Under the pieces are notes generated by a model, which saw nothing but the letters and a program-made list of their open reading frames with translations, ran no database searches and was not told the origin of the DNA. Source: Vibrio tasmaniensis 1F-187 (lineage in GTDB: Bacteria > Pseudomonadota > Gammaproteobacteria > Enterobacterales > Vibrionaceae). Taken from it: a DNA stretch of 11,443 nucleotides. Below are positions 1 through 8,064 of the stretch, piece by piece. Every line of letters starts with the position of its first letter. The stretch's first letter is position 1. The DNA is taken from positions 1-11,443 of the forward strand of contig NZ_AJZM02000049.1 in NCBI RefSeq assembly GCF_000272405.2, written 5' to 3'. A program made the position numbers and the translations under genes.

Positions 1-44
1 TCAACGTATTTTAGGACGAGACATATCGTTTATGAAAAACAAAA

Positions 45-62
45 AGAGCACTAATGTGCTCT
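45..62 (-). terminator. Rho-independent terminator of ilvY
   Basis: A perfect 7-bp stem, AGAGCAC at 45-51 and GTGCTCT at 56-62, closes on a TAAT loop. Read on the minus strand it is followed by TTTTTGTTTTTC (bases 44 down to 33), a good U-tract, and it lies 35 bases beyond the ilvY stop codon. On the plus strand it is followed by CTATTATTTTCTT, so it may also end transcription from the unseen gene on the left. Confidence 0.85.
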
Positions 63-96
63 CTATTATTTTCTTAACCAGCATATTTAAAGTTAA

Positions 97-987
97 CTAG
101 TCAGGGAGATACTTTCCTTCGGCTACCTGCCAGAACGCTCTAATCAATGAGTTCTCAAGTTGAGATCGTTTACAGCAGACACCTAATTCAAAGGGTTTGA
201 TTGGTTCTATTTTTAAACGATCGACTTTATCTCTCACAGGGCTGTTGTTGATTACAACGTCTGGAGCGATACCAACCCCACAGCCAAGAGCAACCATACT
301 TACGATTGCTTCATGACCTGATACCTGAGCGTAAATGTTGGGCTTTATCTTCATCTTTTTGAACCATGCGTTCGCACGTTCTCGTGCAGTACCTGCTTCT
401 GGGATGATAAAAGGTACTTCATTCCAGTTTGGTTTCTCTGATTGCAGCTGCTGGCTAAAACTACTCACACCGGATGGGATGATGACTGACAGTGGTATAT
501 CGCTGATGGTTTCGAACTCTAATCTTGAAGGAAGAATGTCTGGCTTCGCTGAGATAGCAATATCTGCTTCATCATTTAAAATCTTGTCGATGGATTGAGC
601 CGGATCGCCTGTAGAGAGCTTAAATTCAATGTACGGATGAATAGCTCTGAATTCGGTTATGAGCTCAGGTAGGTGGCTGTAACTAGCCGTTACCGAGCAA
701 AATATGCGGATTTCACCTTTAAGTTCTTGCTCACCACCTTTCAGGTGAAGATTGTATTGCTGCCACTCTCCAACGATGCTTAATGCTACTGGCAATAGGT
801 GCTTTCCTGCTGGAGTGAGATCAACACTGCGGTTATCTCTGATAAGTAATTCTTGCCCCGTTTCTTCTTCAAGCTTTTGTACCTGACGACTAAGTGCTGA
901 AGGACTGACGTGCATAGCCGCAGCTGTTTTGCTGAAACTCTTGCTATCACATAAATGTATAAATAATTGTAGAGATTTTATGTTCAT
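97..987 (-). CDS. ilvY: LysR-family activator of ilvC, IlvY
   Basis: A 296-residue LysR-type transcriptional regulator. The N-terminal helix-turn-helix lies at about residues 18-37 (SFSKTAAAMHVSPSALSRQV), followed by the linker helix and the conserved RDNR..DLTPAG segment, then a periplasmic-binding-like effector domain from about residue 90. Stretches such as FCSVTASYSHLPE, GHEAIVSMVALGCGVG and PFELGVC match my memory of E. coli IlvY closely. In the family IlvY binds acetolactate or acetohydroxybutyrate, activates ilvC and represses its own gene. The divergent ilvC 146 bases away supports the name. The open frame extends to 1053, but the start at 987 (MNIKSLQLF) aligns with IlvY, whereas the extra 22 codons run through the operator at 1008-1022. 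No strong Shine-Dalgarno precedes 987; only a weak GGAAA lies at a distance. Confidence 0.95.
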   Translation of the reverse strand: MNIKSLQLFIHLCDSKSFSKTAAAMHVSPSALSRQVQKLEEETGQELLIRDNRSVDLTPAGKHLLPVALSIVGEWQQYNLHLKGGEQELKGEIRIFCSVTASYSHLPELITEFRAIHPYIEFKLSTGDPAQSIDKILNDEADIAISAKPDILPSRLEFETISDIPLSVIIPSGVSSFSQQLQSEKPNWNEVPFIIPEAGTARERANAWFKKMKIKPNIYAQVSGHEAIVSMVALGCGVGIAPDVVINNSPVRDKVDRLKIEPIKPFELGVCCKRSQLENSLIRAFWQVAEGKYLPD

Positions 988-1007
988 GTTTTGCGATCGT
1001 TTCCATG

Positions 1008-1022
1008 TTGCATTTATTGCAA
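1008..1022. promoter_or_regulatory. Probable IlvY operator (LysR box)
   Basis: An exact dyad, TTGCA-TTTAT-TGCAA, with the T-N11-A geometry expected of LysR-type binding sites, sits between divergent ilvY and ilvC. A possible second, degenerate right half-site (GCAAC, 1050-1054) lies 31 bp away, about three helical turns, near where the ilvC -35 region would fall. Two adjacent sites of this kind are the known arrangement for E. coli IlvY. Assignment to IlvY is inferred from position and symmetry. Confidence 0.65.
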
Positions 1023-1034
1023 TAACTAATTGTG

Positions 1035-1064
1035 AATATATCACTTTCAGCAACGGAGTGTCTG
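1035..1064 (-). promoter_or_regulatory. Candidate ilvY promoter
   Basis: On the minus strand CAGACA (1064-1059, 4 of 6 to TTGACA) and TATATT (1040-1035, 5 of 6 to TATAAT) are separated by 18 bases. Transcription would start near 1028, placing the palindrome at 1008-1022 just downstream of the start, which fits autorepression. Only sequence similarity supports this. Confidence 0.35.
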
Positions 1065-1067
1065 TTT

Positions 1068-1073
1068 TAGTAT
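1068..1073 (+). promoter_or_regulatory. Candidate -10 box of ilvC
   Basis: TAGTAT matches the -10 consensus at 4 of 6 positions. No good -35 hexamer lies 16-18 bases upstream, as expected for a promoter that depends on an activator such as IlvY. The transcript would start near 1080, immediately before the leader hairpin at 1082-1099. Confidence 0.35.
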
Positions 1074-1081
1074 GAAGTCAT

Positions 1082-1099
1082 TCGATAGAGAGATATCGA
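1082..1099 (+). other. Hairpin in the ilvC leader
   Basis: TCGATA (1082-1087) and TATCGA (1094-1099) are exact complements around a GAGAGA loop. If transcription starts near 1080 the hairpin forms the extreme 5' end of the ilvC message, where such structures often protect from RNA 5'-end-dependent decay. It leaves the ribosome binding site (AAAGGAG, 1118-1124) free. The role is inferred. Confidence 0.45.
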
Positions 1100-1133
1100 C
1101 CTTACGGACTTATTTTTAAAGGAGTGCCCTACA

Positions 1134-2618
1134 ATGGCTAACTATTTCAATACATTAAACCTTCGTGAGCAACTAGACCAATTAGGTCGCTGCCGTTTCA
1201 TGGATCGTGAAGAATTTACGACTGAAGCTGAATACCTTGAAGGTAAGAAGATCGTCATTGTTGGCTGTGGTGCTCAAGGCCTGAACCAAGGTCTAAACAT
1301 GCGTGATTCTGGTCTAGACGTATCTTACGCTCTACGCCAAGCTGCAATTGATGAGAAGCGTCAATCATTCAAGAATGCTGACGAAAACGGCTTTGTAGTT
1401 GGTAGCTACGAAACGCTAATCCCTCAAGCAGACCTAGTTATTAACCTTACTCCCGACAAGCAACACACTAATGTTGTTGAGACAGTAATGCCTCTAATGA
1501 AAGAAGGTGCTGCTCTTGGTTACTCTCATGGTTTCAACGTTGTTGAAGAAGGCATGCAATTACGTGCTGACCTTACCGTTGTAATGGTTGCACCTAAGTG
1601 CCCAGGTTCTGAAGTACGTGAAGAGTACAAGCGTGGTTTCGGTGTTCCAACACTGATCGCTGTTCACCCAGAAAATGACCCTAAAGGCGAAGGCTGGGAT
1701 ATCGCTAAAGCTTGGGCTGCAGGTACTGGTGGTCACCGTGCTGGTTGCCTAGAGTCTTCATTCGTAGCTGAAGTTAAATCTGACCTTATGGGTGAGCAAA
1801 CAATTCTATGTGGCATGCTACAAGCCGGTTCTATCGTATCTTACGAGAAGATGATTGCTGATGGCATCGAACCAGGCTACGCAGGTAAACTTCTACAATA
1901 CGGTTGGGAAACGATTACTGAAGCACTTAAGTTCGGTGGCGTAACTCACATGATGGACCGTCTGTCTAACCCAGCTAAAGTTAAAGCGTTTGAGCTTTCT
2001 GAAGAGCTAAAAGACCTAATGCGTCCGCTTTACAACAAGCACATGGATGACATCATCTCTGGTCACTTCTCTAGCACAATGATGGCTGACTGGGCGAACG
2101 ATGACGTGAACCTACTAGGCTGGCGTGAAGAGACAGGCGAAACAGCATTCGAAAACTACCCAGCTTCTGACGTAGAAATCTCAGAGCAAGAGTACTTCGA
2201 CAACGGTATCCTAATGGTTGCTATGGTTCGCGCCGGTGTTGAGCTAGCATTCGAAGCAATGACAGCATCTGGCATCATCGATGAGTCGGCTTACTACGAA
2301 TCTCTACATGAGCTTCCACTAATCGCAAACACAGTTGCTCGTAAGCGTCTTTACGAAATGAACGTTGTAATCTCTGATACTGCTGAGTACGGTAACTACC
2401 TATTCGCTAACGTAGCAACACCGCTACTACGTGAGAAGTTCATGCCTTCAGTAGCAACAGACGTAATCGGCCGTGGTCTAGGTGAAACATCTAACCAAGT
2501 TGATAACGCTAAACTAATTGAAGTAAACGAAGCTATCCGTAACCACCCTGTAGAGTACATTGGTGAAGAGCTACGTAGCTACATGAGCGACATGAAGCGT
2601 ATCGCTGTAGGCGGTTAA
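1134..2618 (+). CDS. ilvC: Ketol-acid reductoisomerase (NADP+), class II
   Basis: Cytosolic enzyme of 494 residues that isomerises and reduces acetolactate or acetohydroxybutyrate with NADPH and Mg2+, the second common step of valine, isoleucine and leucine synthesis. The Rossmann motif GCGAQG is at 44-49, with NADPH-phosphate-binding Arg68, Arg76 and Ser78. The active-site set is complete and falls at the same numbers as in E. coli IlvC: His132, Lys155, Asp217, Glu221, Glu389, Glu393 and Ser414. The length marks the long class II form with a duplicated C-terminal knotted domain. The start is set by AAAGGAG nine bases upstream and by the [12 protein letters not shown]-terminus typical of the family. 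It stands alone with divergent ilvY; the other ilv genes are not in the window. Codon use looks strongly biased (many CTA, CGT and GGT codons), in line with high expression. Confidence 0.98.
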   Translation: MANYFNTLNLREQLDQLGRCRFMDREEFTTEAEYLEGKKIVIVGCGAQGLNQGLNMRDSGLDVSYALRQAAIDEKRQSFKNADENGFVVGSYETLIPQADLVINLTPDKQHTNVVETVMPLMKEGAALGYSHGFNVVEEGMQLRADLTVVMVAPKCPGSEVREEYKRGFGVPTLIAVHPENDPKGEGWDIAKAWAAGTGGHRAGCLESSFVAEVKSDLMGEQTILCGMLQAGSIVSYEKMIADGIEPGYAGKLLQYGWETITEALKFGGVTHMMDRLSNPAKVKAFELSEELKDLMRPLYNKHMDDIISGHFSSTMMADWANDDVNLLGWREETGETAFENYPASDVEISEQEYFDNGILMVAMVRAGVELAFEAMTASGIIDESAYYESLHELPLIANTVARKRLYEMNVVISDTAEYGNYLFANVATPLLREKFMPSVATDVIGRGLGETSNQVDNAKLIEVNEAIRNHPVEYIGEELRSYMSDMKRIAVGG

Positions 2619-2669
2619 TTTGTCGCTTAGATACTGATAAATTTGCAGAAAAAGCGAAGCAGTATCACT

Positions 2670-2690
2670 AACTCCTTACAGGTTGGAGTT
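2670..2690 (+). other. Hairpin in the ilvC 3' untranslated region
   Basis: AACTCC (2670-2675) pairs with GGAGTT (2685-2690) around a nine-base loop. A longer-range pair, ATACTG (2631-2636) with CAGTAT (2660-2665), lies just before it. Together with the terminator these give the roughly 100-base 3' region of the ilvC transcript a fair amount of structure. No reading frame is evident here. The function is unknown. Confidence 0.4.
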
Positions 2691-2715
2691 ATAAATAAGC
2701 AACACAACATCTAAT

Positions 2716-2749
2716 AAAAAGGCTTGGTCGCCGTTGACCAAGCCTTTTT
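2716..2749 (+). terminator. Rho-independent terminator of ilvC (bidirectional)
   Basis: GGCTTGGTC (2721-2729) and GACCAAGCC (2736-2744) form a perfect 9-bp stem with a GCCGTT loop, flanked by AAAAA and TTTTT so that the pairing can extend to 14 bp. The symmetry means it can also stop read-through from the convergent ubiK. Confidence 0.93.
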
Positions 2750-2783
2750 GCTTTTAGTAACAAAGTCTTAAAAATCAATAAAA

Positions 2784-2800
2784 TGAACATTGTTTGTTCA
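2784..2800 (-). terminator. Possible ubiK terminator
   Basis: TGAACA (2784-2789) and TGTTCA (2795-2800) pair around a five-base loop. On the minus strand they are followed by TTTTATTGATTTTT, an interrupted U-tract. The stem is short and AT-rich, so this is a weak candidate. Another 5-bp hairpin (AGTCT 2800-2804, AGACT 2809-2813) abuts it. The ilvC terminator may serve as backup. Confidence 0.45.
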
Positions 2801-2834
2801 GTCTTCGTAGACTTTCAGTTTTCTTTCTTTACGC

Positions 2835-3086
2835 TTACTTGTCGGCAATCTTTGCTTCTAAGTCCGCTAGCTTTTGTTCCATTTCAGTCAGCTTTTGGCG
2901 AGTGCGCAGTAGTACTTGTGTTTGAACATCAAACTCTTCACGGCTTACAACGTCTAGCTTGTTCAGTTGGCCTTGGATAACCTGGCGAACTTTTTGATCT
3001 ACATCTGAACCAAGCTCTTTTACTGGTTGAGGCATAGAATCGTGGATCTGCTTAGCAATCTGCTCTAGTTTTTTTGGATCAAACAT
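2835..3086 (-). CDS. ubiK: Ubiquinone biosynthesis accessory factor UbiK
   Basis: A small protein of 83 residues of the YqiC/BMFP family. The N-terminus ([18 protein letters not shown]) and the core [17 protein letters not shown] (residues 47-63) match my memory of E. coli UbiK almost residue for residue, followed by a predicted C-terminal coiled coil (about 55-82). In E. coli UbiK trimerises, associates with membranes and helps UbiJ and the Ubi enzyme complex in aerobic ubiquinone synthesis. This copy is shorter than the roughly 96-residue E. coli protein and lacks its Pro-rich tail; the conserved part is complete. AGGAG at 3098-3102 precedes the start by 11 bases. It is a single-gene unit between two terminators with its own promoter at 3117-3145. 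Confidence 0.92.
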   Translation of the reverse strand: MFDPKKLEQIAKQIHDSMPQPVKELGSDVDQKVRQVIQGQLNKLDVVSREEFDVQTQVLLRTRQKLTEMEQKLADLEAKIADK

Positions 3087-3116
3087 ATCAATTAAAACTC
3101 CTGAATATTTACCACT

Positions 3117-3145
3117 ATTCTATTTAATCACACTTGCGATGTCGC
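3117..3145 (-). promoter_or_regulatory. Candidate ubiK promoter
   Basis: On the minus strand GCGACA (3145-3140, 4 of 6) and TAGAAT (3122-3117, 5 of 6) are separated by exactly 17 bases. The pair lies between the pump-operon terminator and the ubiK start, where a promoter is needed. Confidence 0.6.
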
Positions 3146-3156
3146 CTATGGCGTAC

Positions 3157-3184
3157 AAAAAAAGGCCACCGAAGTAGCCTTTTT
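3157..3184 (-). terminator. Terminator of the efflux operon (UUCG tetraloop)
   Basis: Read on the minus strand the stem GGCTAC/GTGGCC (one U-G wobble) closes on a cUUCGg tetraloop, an exceptionally stable loop, and is followed by TTTTTTT. Five A residues precede the stem, so pairing can extend. It lies 21 bases after the vexB-like stop codon and separates the operon from ubiK. Confidence 0.92.
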
Positions 3185-3205
3185 ATTGTTATTACGACTT
3201 AGTGA

Positions 3206-6200
3206 TTACTTATTATCAGCTAATTCTCTGTGCGCTGCTTTTGCTTCATCGACGCGAGCTAGTTTTTCTAGGTCTTTGTCTTCAACAAATACAGGTAGAG
3301 GTTTGTGTTTTTCAGCCAAGTAGCTGTAAATCACAGGCAGTACAAATAGCGTGAAGAGAGTACCAATTGCTAAACCAGCAACGATTACGATACCAATACT
3401 GAAACGCTGAGCCGCACCCGCACCACTTGCGTACATCAGTGGGATTAGACCCGCGATCATCGCAGCGGTTGTCATCAGGATTGGGCGAAGACGAACCTTC
3501 GCTGCTTCCATTACCGCTTCAATACGAGTTTTTTGATTGTGCAGCTGCTCTTCTTTCGCTACCTCACAAATCAAGATACCGTGCTTGGTAATCAGGCCGA
3601 CTAAGGTGATCAAACCAACTTGCGAGTAGATGTTCATCGTTGCCGCACCCCAAGCCAGAGCTATTAGGGCACCACAGATCGCCAGTGGTACAGATACCAT
3701 GATAACCAGTGGGTCTTTCAGTGATTCAAACTGAATCGCCAATACCAAGAAGATGATTGCCAGAGCTAAACCAAAGGTCGCGTAAAGTGCGCTACCTTCT
3801 GTTACGTATTGGCGTGCTTCACCCATGTAGTCATGGTTGTAGCCACTTGGAAGCTTATTCGCTGCCGTGTCTTCAAACCACGCAATTGCATCACCCATTG
3901 CAGCGCCTGGAGCCGGTACCGCACCAATCGTAGCCGAGTTCAATTGGTTGAAGTGAGGAAGAGAGCGAGGCTCTGCCACAACATCAATCGTAATCAAACT
4001 GCCTAGAGGAACGGCGTTACCATCAGCGGCACGTACGTAGTAGTTGTTCATCGATTCAGGGTTTAGACGGAATTTACGTTCAACTTGAGGAATAACCTCG
4101 TAAGAACGGCCATTCAAGTCTATACGGTTCACGTAGCCATCAGACATCATGGTACCGAGCGTGATACCGATATCTTGCATGGTCACACCGTATGCGCCCG
4201 CTTTATCCTTGTCGATGTTGATCTTCATGGTTGCTGAGTCGTAATTCAGGTCGAGATCTGAATATACGAACAGCGGGTTTGAAGATACATCAGCCAGAAT
4301 GTCTGTGGTAATTTGGAACAAGCTTTCAAAACTGTTTGGCGTTGTTATGACAAACTGAATTGGAAGGCCTGAACCAGCACCTGGTAGTTCTGGCATTTGG
4401 AATGCAGTTACCGCCATTCCTGGAACATCTTTTACCAAATTACCAACGCGGTTTGCTACGTCTGATTGGCTTGCTTCACGTTCGCTCCAAGGAACCATAG
4501 ACGCGATACCAAATGCTTGGTTTGCATTTGGCACACCTGTAAATACCTGTGCGTAAGCAACTTCTGGCTGATCAGACAGAATCTGGTTTACGTCGTTCAT
4601 GGTATTTTGCATGAAGTCTAAGTTTGCATTCGACGGTGCTGTACCCATCAACATGATTACACCTTTATCTTCTGAAGGTGCTAGCTCACTAGGGATGAAT
4701 TTGAACAACAACGGTAAACTTGCAAATACGATGATAGCAAAACCAATAAATACTGGACGATGTTGCATTACCGCACCAAGCATACGCTCGTAACGGTTAG
4801 TCATGCCATCCAGCACGCTATGAACTTTCTGCTCAAACTTGCTTGGCTCAGCGTGAGCTTTCAGCATTTTTGAACACATCATTGGCGACAGCGTTAGTGC
4901 CACGATACCTGATACAAATACAGAACCGGCTAGGGTTAATGCGAACTCTTTAAATAGTGAGCCCGTGATACCGCCCATCATCGCGATTGGAGCGTATACC
5001 GCACCTAGCGTGAGTGTCATTGCGATAACAGGCACCGCAATTTCACGAGTACCGATGATCGCAGCGCGGAAAGGGGACTCTCCGAGCTTGATATGCCTGT
5101 CGACGTTCTCAAGTACTACGATCGCATCATCTACCACTAGACCGATGGCAAGTACCATTGCCAGTAGTGTCATTAGATTCCAAGAGAAGCCCATTGCCTG
5201 CATTACCATTGCCACACCAATCAAAGACAGTGGGATAGTAATGATAGGGATCAGTACCGCTCGGAATGAACCTAAGAATAAAGTAATTACTATCAATACG
5301 ATTAATGCCGCTTCAAGGATTGTCTTAATAACCTCTTGAATTGACTCGTTAATCGCAATGGTTGAATCGTACATGACGTTCATTGAGATGTTGCTTGGTA
5401 GGTTCTTCTCTAGTTGAGGAAGAAGTTCAAGTACATCAGCAGCGATGTTGATAGGGTTCGCACTTGGCGCCGCATTTATCGCGGCTACAACCGCCTCTTG
5501 GCCGTTAGCACTTGCTCGGTAAACATCGTGACTTTTCTCAAGAGAAACCTTCGCGATATCGGATAGGCGAATGATCTCACCTTCTCCGCTTTTCACTACT
5601 AGATTCTCTAGTTCTTCAGTGTTTGATACCTGAGTATCGGCACTGCCGTTGTAAAGCACGAACTCACCGGTCGCTTGACCCGTAGCTGATTGGTAGTTGT
5701 TAGCGTTCAGTACTGTCATTACATCAGATGCAGTCAGACCAATCGCCGCCATTTTTGATGGGTCTAGCCATACGCGCAGTGCGTATTTCATACCACCATA
5801 TAGATCAACCTTAGATACACCATTAACCGTAAATAGCTGCGGGTTGATTACACGCTCTAGATAGTCGGTAATTTGGCTCGACACCAACTCGTCACTGGTA
5901 AAACCAATGTAGAGTACAGCGGTTGTTGAACCGGTAGACATAGTTACGGTTGGATCTTCAGCCTCTTTAGGTAGCTGAGAACGTACCGAGTTTGTCTTGG
6001 CCAGTATGTCAGACAATGCCGCATTCGGGTCGGTGTTCAACTTCATGTTCACGGTAATCGTAGATTTACCTAGCACAGAAGAAGATGTCATATAATCGAT
6101 GTTATCCGCTTGAGCCACAGCCTGTTCGAGGGGCTGGGTGATAAAGCCTTGGATAAGATCGGCACTTGCACCATAGTAACCAGTTGAGACTGTCACCACG

Positions 6201-6328
6201 GTATTCGTCATTTCAGGGTATTCACGCACCTGCATTTTGAAGATTGCTTGTAAGCCAAGCAGAGCAATCAAAAAGCTGATGGATACCGCTAGAACTGGAC
6301 GTTTAATAAAAACATCAGTAAAGCGCAT
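3206..6328 (-). CDS. vexB: RND multidrug efflux permease (VexB-like)
   Basis: Inner-membrane resistance-nodulation-division transporter of 1040 residues, the full size for a hydrophobe/amphiphile exporter. It has the family layout: a first transmembrane helix at about 10-30, a periplasmic loop, a membrane block at about 335-485, a second periplasmic loop, and a final block from about 850 to 1010. The proton-relay residues are present: Asp400-Asp401 in the GLVVDDAIVV motif (AcrB Asp407/408) and Lys915 in GLITKHGILI (AcrB Lys940). The N-terminus (RFTDVFIKRPVLA) and loop sequences resemble MexI/VexB-type pumps more than AcrB. Its start lies 11 bases after the adaptor stop, with GGAGG at 6333-6337, so the two are translated from one message. 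The name rests on recalled synteny with V. cholerae vexRAB, which exports bile salts and detergents; substrates here are inferred. No outer-membrane channel gene is adjacent. Confidence 0.93.
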   Translation of the reverse strand: MRFTDVFIKRPVLAVSISFLIALLGLQAIFKMQVREYPEMTNTVVTVSTGYYGASADLIQGFITQPLEQAVAQADNIDYMTSSSVLGKSTITVNMKLNTDPNAALSDILAKTNSVRSQLPKEAEDPTVTMSTGSTTAVLYIGFTSDELVSSQITDYLERVINPQLFTVNGVSKVDLYGGMKYALRVWLDPSKMAAIGLTASDVMTVLNANNYQSATGQATGEFVLYNGSADTQVSNTEELENLVVKSGEGEIIRLSDIAKVSLEKSHDVYRASANGQEAVVAAINAAPSANPINIAADVLELLPQLEKNLPSNISMNVMYDSTIAINESIQEVIKTILEAALIVLIVITLFLGSFRAVLIPIITIPLSLIGVAMVMQAMGFSWNLMTLLAMVLAIGLVVDDAIVVLENVDRHIKLGESPFRAAIIGTREIAVPVIAMTLTLGAVYAPIAMMGGITGSLFKEFALTLAGSVFVSGIVALTLSPMMCSKMLKAHAEPSKFEQKVHSVLDGMTNRYERMLGAVMQHRPVFIGFAIIVFASLPLLFKFIPSELAPSEDKGVIMLMGTAPSNANLDFMQNTMNDVNQILSDQPEVAYAQVFTGVPNANQAFGIASMVPWSEREASQSDVANRVGNLVKDVPGMAVTAFQMPELPGAGSGLPIQFVITTPNSFESLFQITTDILADVSSNPLFVYSDLDLNYDSATMKINIDKDKAGAYGVTMQDIGITLGTMMSDGYVNRIDLNGRSYEVIPQVERKFRLNPESMNNYYVRAADGNAVPLGSLITIDVVAEPRSLPHFNQLNSATIGAVPAPGAAMGDAIAWFEDTAANKLPSGYNHDYMGEARQYVTEGSALYATFGLALAIIFLVLAIQFESLKDPLVIMVSVPLAICGALIALAWGAATMNIYSQVGLITLVGLITKHGILICEVAKEEQLHNQKTRIEAVMEAAKVRLRPILMTTAAMIAGLIPLMYASGAGAAQRFSIGIVIVAGLAIGTLFTLFVLPVIYSYLAEKHKPLPVFVEDKDLEKLARVDEAKAAHRELADNK

Positions 6329-6339
6329 TGTGCCTCCAG

Positions 6340-7446
6340 TTACAGCTTAGGTGTTTCAGATGGTGGAGTGATTGCATCACTTTCAACAACTTTAACTTTG
6401 GCGCCGTTACTTAGGCGTACTTGGCCAGAAGTTACAACTGTATCGCCAGCTTTTACACCATCAAGGATGTGTGCAATATCAGCCGTACGCTCACCTACTT
6501 TTACAACATGTTGAGCAACACGCTGAACTCCGTCTTCTTCAGTTAAGATGTAAACATTGTCACCATATAGAGTGAAAGTAATCGCTGTTTGAGGAAGAGT
6601 AACTTGGTTCTCTAGCTTAGGCAGAATGATGTTAGCACGAGCGAACATACCGCTACGAAGCTTGCCATCATTGTTTGGAATATCTGCTTGAACTTGGATA
6701 AGACCACTTTGGATGCTTACTGCTGGTTCGATTGCACTGATAGAACCTTCAAATGGCTTCTCTGGGTAGGCATCAACAAAGATGTCGATAGCTTGACCCA
6801 CATGGATGCGAGAGATATCAGTTTGAGAAACCGTGAAGCGCAGGCGCATGACACTGGTATCTTCTAAACGAACGATATCCGTACCTGATTGCAGGTATTG
6901 ACCTAGGTAAACGTTACGAATGCCCACTTTTCCATCGAAAGGAGCACGAATTTCACGACGTTCGATAGATGCTTTTAGGCTTTCAATATCAGCAGATAGA
7001 GAGTAGAAGTTTGCTTCTGCTTCATCGTATGCTTCTTTAGAAATAGAACCTTTCTTAAAAAGACCTTGGTAGCGTTTGTATTTTGCTTTTGCCGCAGGTA
7101 GGCGAGCTTCAGAGCTCTTTAGATTTGCCTTTTCTACGCCAGAATCAAGACGAACAAGAAGTTGGTCATTTTTAACATCAGTACCAGAACCAAAAGATAT
7201 TTGGTCAATAACACCGCTGGTTTCGTTCGCTAGTGTTACACCTTGGTTAGGTTCGATGAAGCCGATAGCTTCGATCACAGGAACCCAGTCGATAGGTTGA
7301 ACTTCTGTTACCGTTACTGGAAACTCTGGCTCAGGTCGGTTAGCCATAAACTCAGCAATTTTTTGTTGTTTAAACATGTTAAACCCAATAACGCTGCCGA
7401 AAAGTAGTACAGCGATGAGTAACATGAAGAAAGTCCACTTTTTCAT
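6340..7446 (-). CDS. vexA: RND periplasmic adaptor protein (VexA-like)
   Basis: Membrane fusion protein of 368 residues that bridges the RND pump to an outer-membrane channel. An uncleaved signal-anchor helix spans about residues 4-24. The protein contains no cysteine, so it is not a lipoprotein of the AcrA type. The two lipoyl halves are at about 68-102 and 165-195 (IRAPFDGKVG, GQYLQSGTDIVRLED) and flank an alpha-helical hairpin at about 103-163. A beta-barrel and a membrane-proximal domain follow (SGMFARANI, LPQTAI, VKAGDTVVTSGQVRL). It starts 18 bases after the regulator's stop codon, with GGAG at 7458-7461 eleven bases before the ATG, and leads directly into the permease gene. The name is inferred from gene order and similarity to V. 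cholerae VexA. Confidence 0.92.
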   Translation of the reverse strand: MKKWTFFMLLIAVLLFGSVIGFNMFKQQKIAEFMANRPEPEFPVTVTEVQPIDWVPVIEAIGFIEPNQGVTLANETSGVIDQISFGSGTDVKNDQLLVRLDSGVEKANLKSSEARLPAAKAKYKRYQGLFKKGSISKEAYDEAEANFYSLSADIESLKASIERREIRAPFDGKVGIRNVYLGQYLQSGTDIVRLEDTSVMRLRFTVSQTDISRIHVGQAIDIFVDAYPEKPFEGSISAIEPAVSIQSGLIQVQADIPNNDGKLRSGMFARANIILPKLENQVTLPQTAITFTLYGDNVYILTEEDGVQRVAQHVVKVGERTADIAHILDGVKAGDTVVTSGQVRLSNGAKVKVVESDAITPPSETPKL

Positions 7447-7464
7447 TCTAGTTAGAACTCCAAA

Positions 7465-8031
7465 TTAGTGTGTAATAATCGCATCCCAACTCGCTTCAAT
7501 CGCCGCTTCAATGGCTTTTTTATCAAGTTGGTAATATCCAAGAGATTGCTTACGGGCCAGCGTGACACTGACTTCTAAGCTAAGTGCTGCTAAAACAGGG
7601 TTTTCTAGAGGCTTAAACACCCCTTGCTCTCTACCTTCAGTAAAGAGTTGATCTATTTTGTGGAACATTTTTCGTTCAATCTCTTTGGTCTCATGGCTGC
7701 GAATACAAGGTAAAGAGTCGTATTGAGCTCTATTCTTTAAATTGCAGATGTTTGATCCCGAGAGCTCGAAAATGTTGAGCCACATTTTTCTAAATCGTTC
7801 TTTTAGACTCATCGAATCTTCAACGCCTTGCTGAATTAAACCAGCATTCCGTTGAGTGACAGCTAAGCGAACTTGTTGTAATAGTTCTTCTTTGTCTGAG
7901 AAGTAGCGATAAATAGTTCCTGCCGCAACTCCTGCTTCTTTAGCTAGTTTATGCATAGAAAGCCCGTGAAAGCCTGATTCAGCAATCAGTTTTTCGGCGG
8001 CATCTATAATTTGTTGTCTTTTATCTATCAT
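7465..8031 (-). CDS. vexR: TetR-family repressor of the efflux operon (VexR-like)
   Basis: A 188-residue TetR/AcrR-type regulator. The N-terminal DNA-binding domain (RQQIIDAAEKLIAESGF) contains the signature helix-turn-helix at 25-44 (SMHKLAKEAGVAAGTIYRYF) followed by SDKEELL. The C-terminal part is a helical ligand-binding domain with no specific match that I recognise. It is the first gene of a three-gene operon with adaptor and pump. The perfect palindrome at 8065-8088 lies over the operon promoter, so autorepression relieved by a pump substrate is the natural reading. The frame is open to an ATG at 8082, but that ATG lies inside the palindrome and upstream of the likely transcription start; MIDKRQQ at 8031 fits the family N-terminus. 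No good Shine-Dalgarno precedes 8031, so the start is not certain. Confidence 0.9.
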   Translation of the reverse strand: MIDKRQQIIDAAEKLIAESGFHGLSMHKLAKEAGVAAGTIYRYFSDKEELLQQVRLAVTQRNAGLIQQGVEDSMSLKERFRKMWLNIFELSGSNICNLKNRAQYDSLPCIRSHETKEIERKMFHKIDQLFTEGREQGVFKPLENPVLAALSLEVSVTLARKQSLGYYQLDKKAIEAAIEASWDAIITH

Positions 8032-8064
8032 AGAATAAGAACCAGACAGTGATAATATACTCAC

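Noticed and set aside
1..40. The 3' end of a coding gene entering from the left
   Set aside because: All three plus-strand frames run only a few to about 30 codons before a stop, and none gives a recognisable C-terminus, so no gene can be called.
1032..1044. A CRP-like dyad GTGA-N5-TCAC between ilvY and ilvC
   Set aside because: The spacer is one base short for CRP (TGTGA-N6-TCACA) and the outer bases do not match. The match probably reflects the AT-rich promoter sequence.
4965..5339. A 124-codon plus-strand open frame inside the RND permease gene
   Set aside because: It lies fully antisense to the conserved transmembrane region of the permease, and its Ile/Thr/Ser-rich composition is the complement of that region. 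It has no recognisable domain.
3206..8031. Horizontal acquisition of the efflux operon
   Set aside because: Base composition and codon use look like the flanking genes, there are no mobile-element remnants or direct repeats, and the gene order is one I recall for Vibrio core genome.
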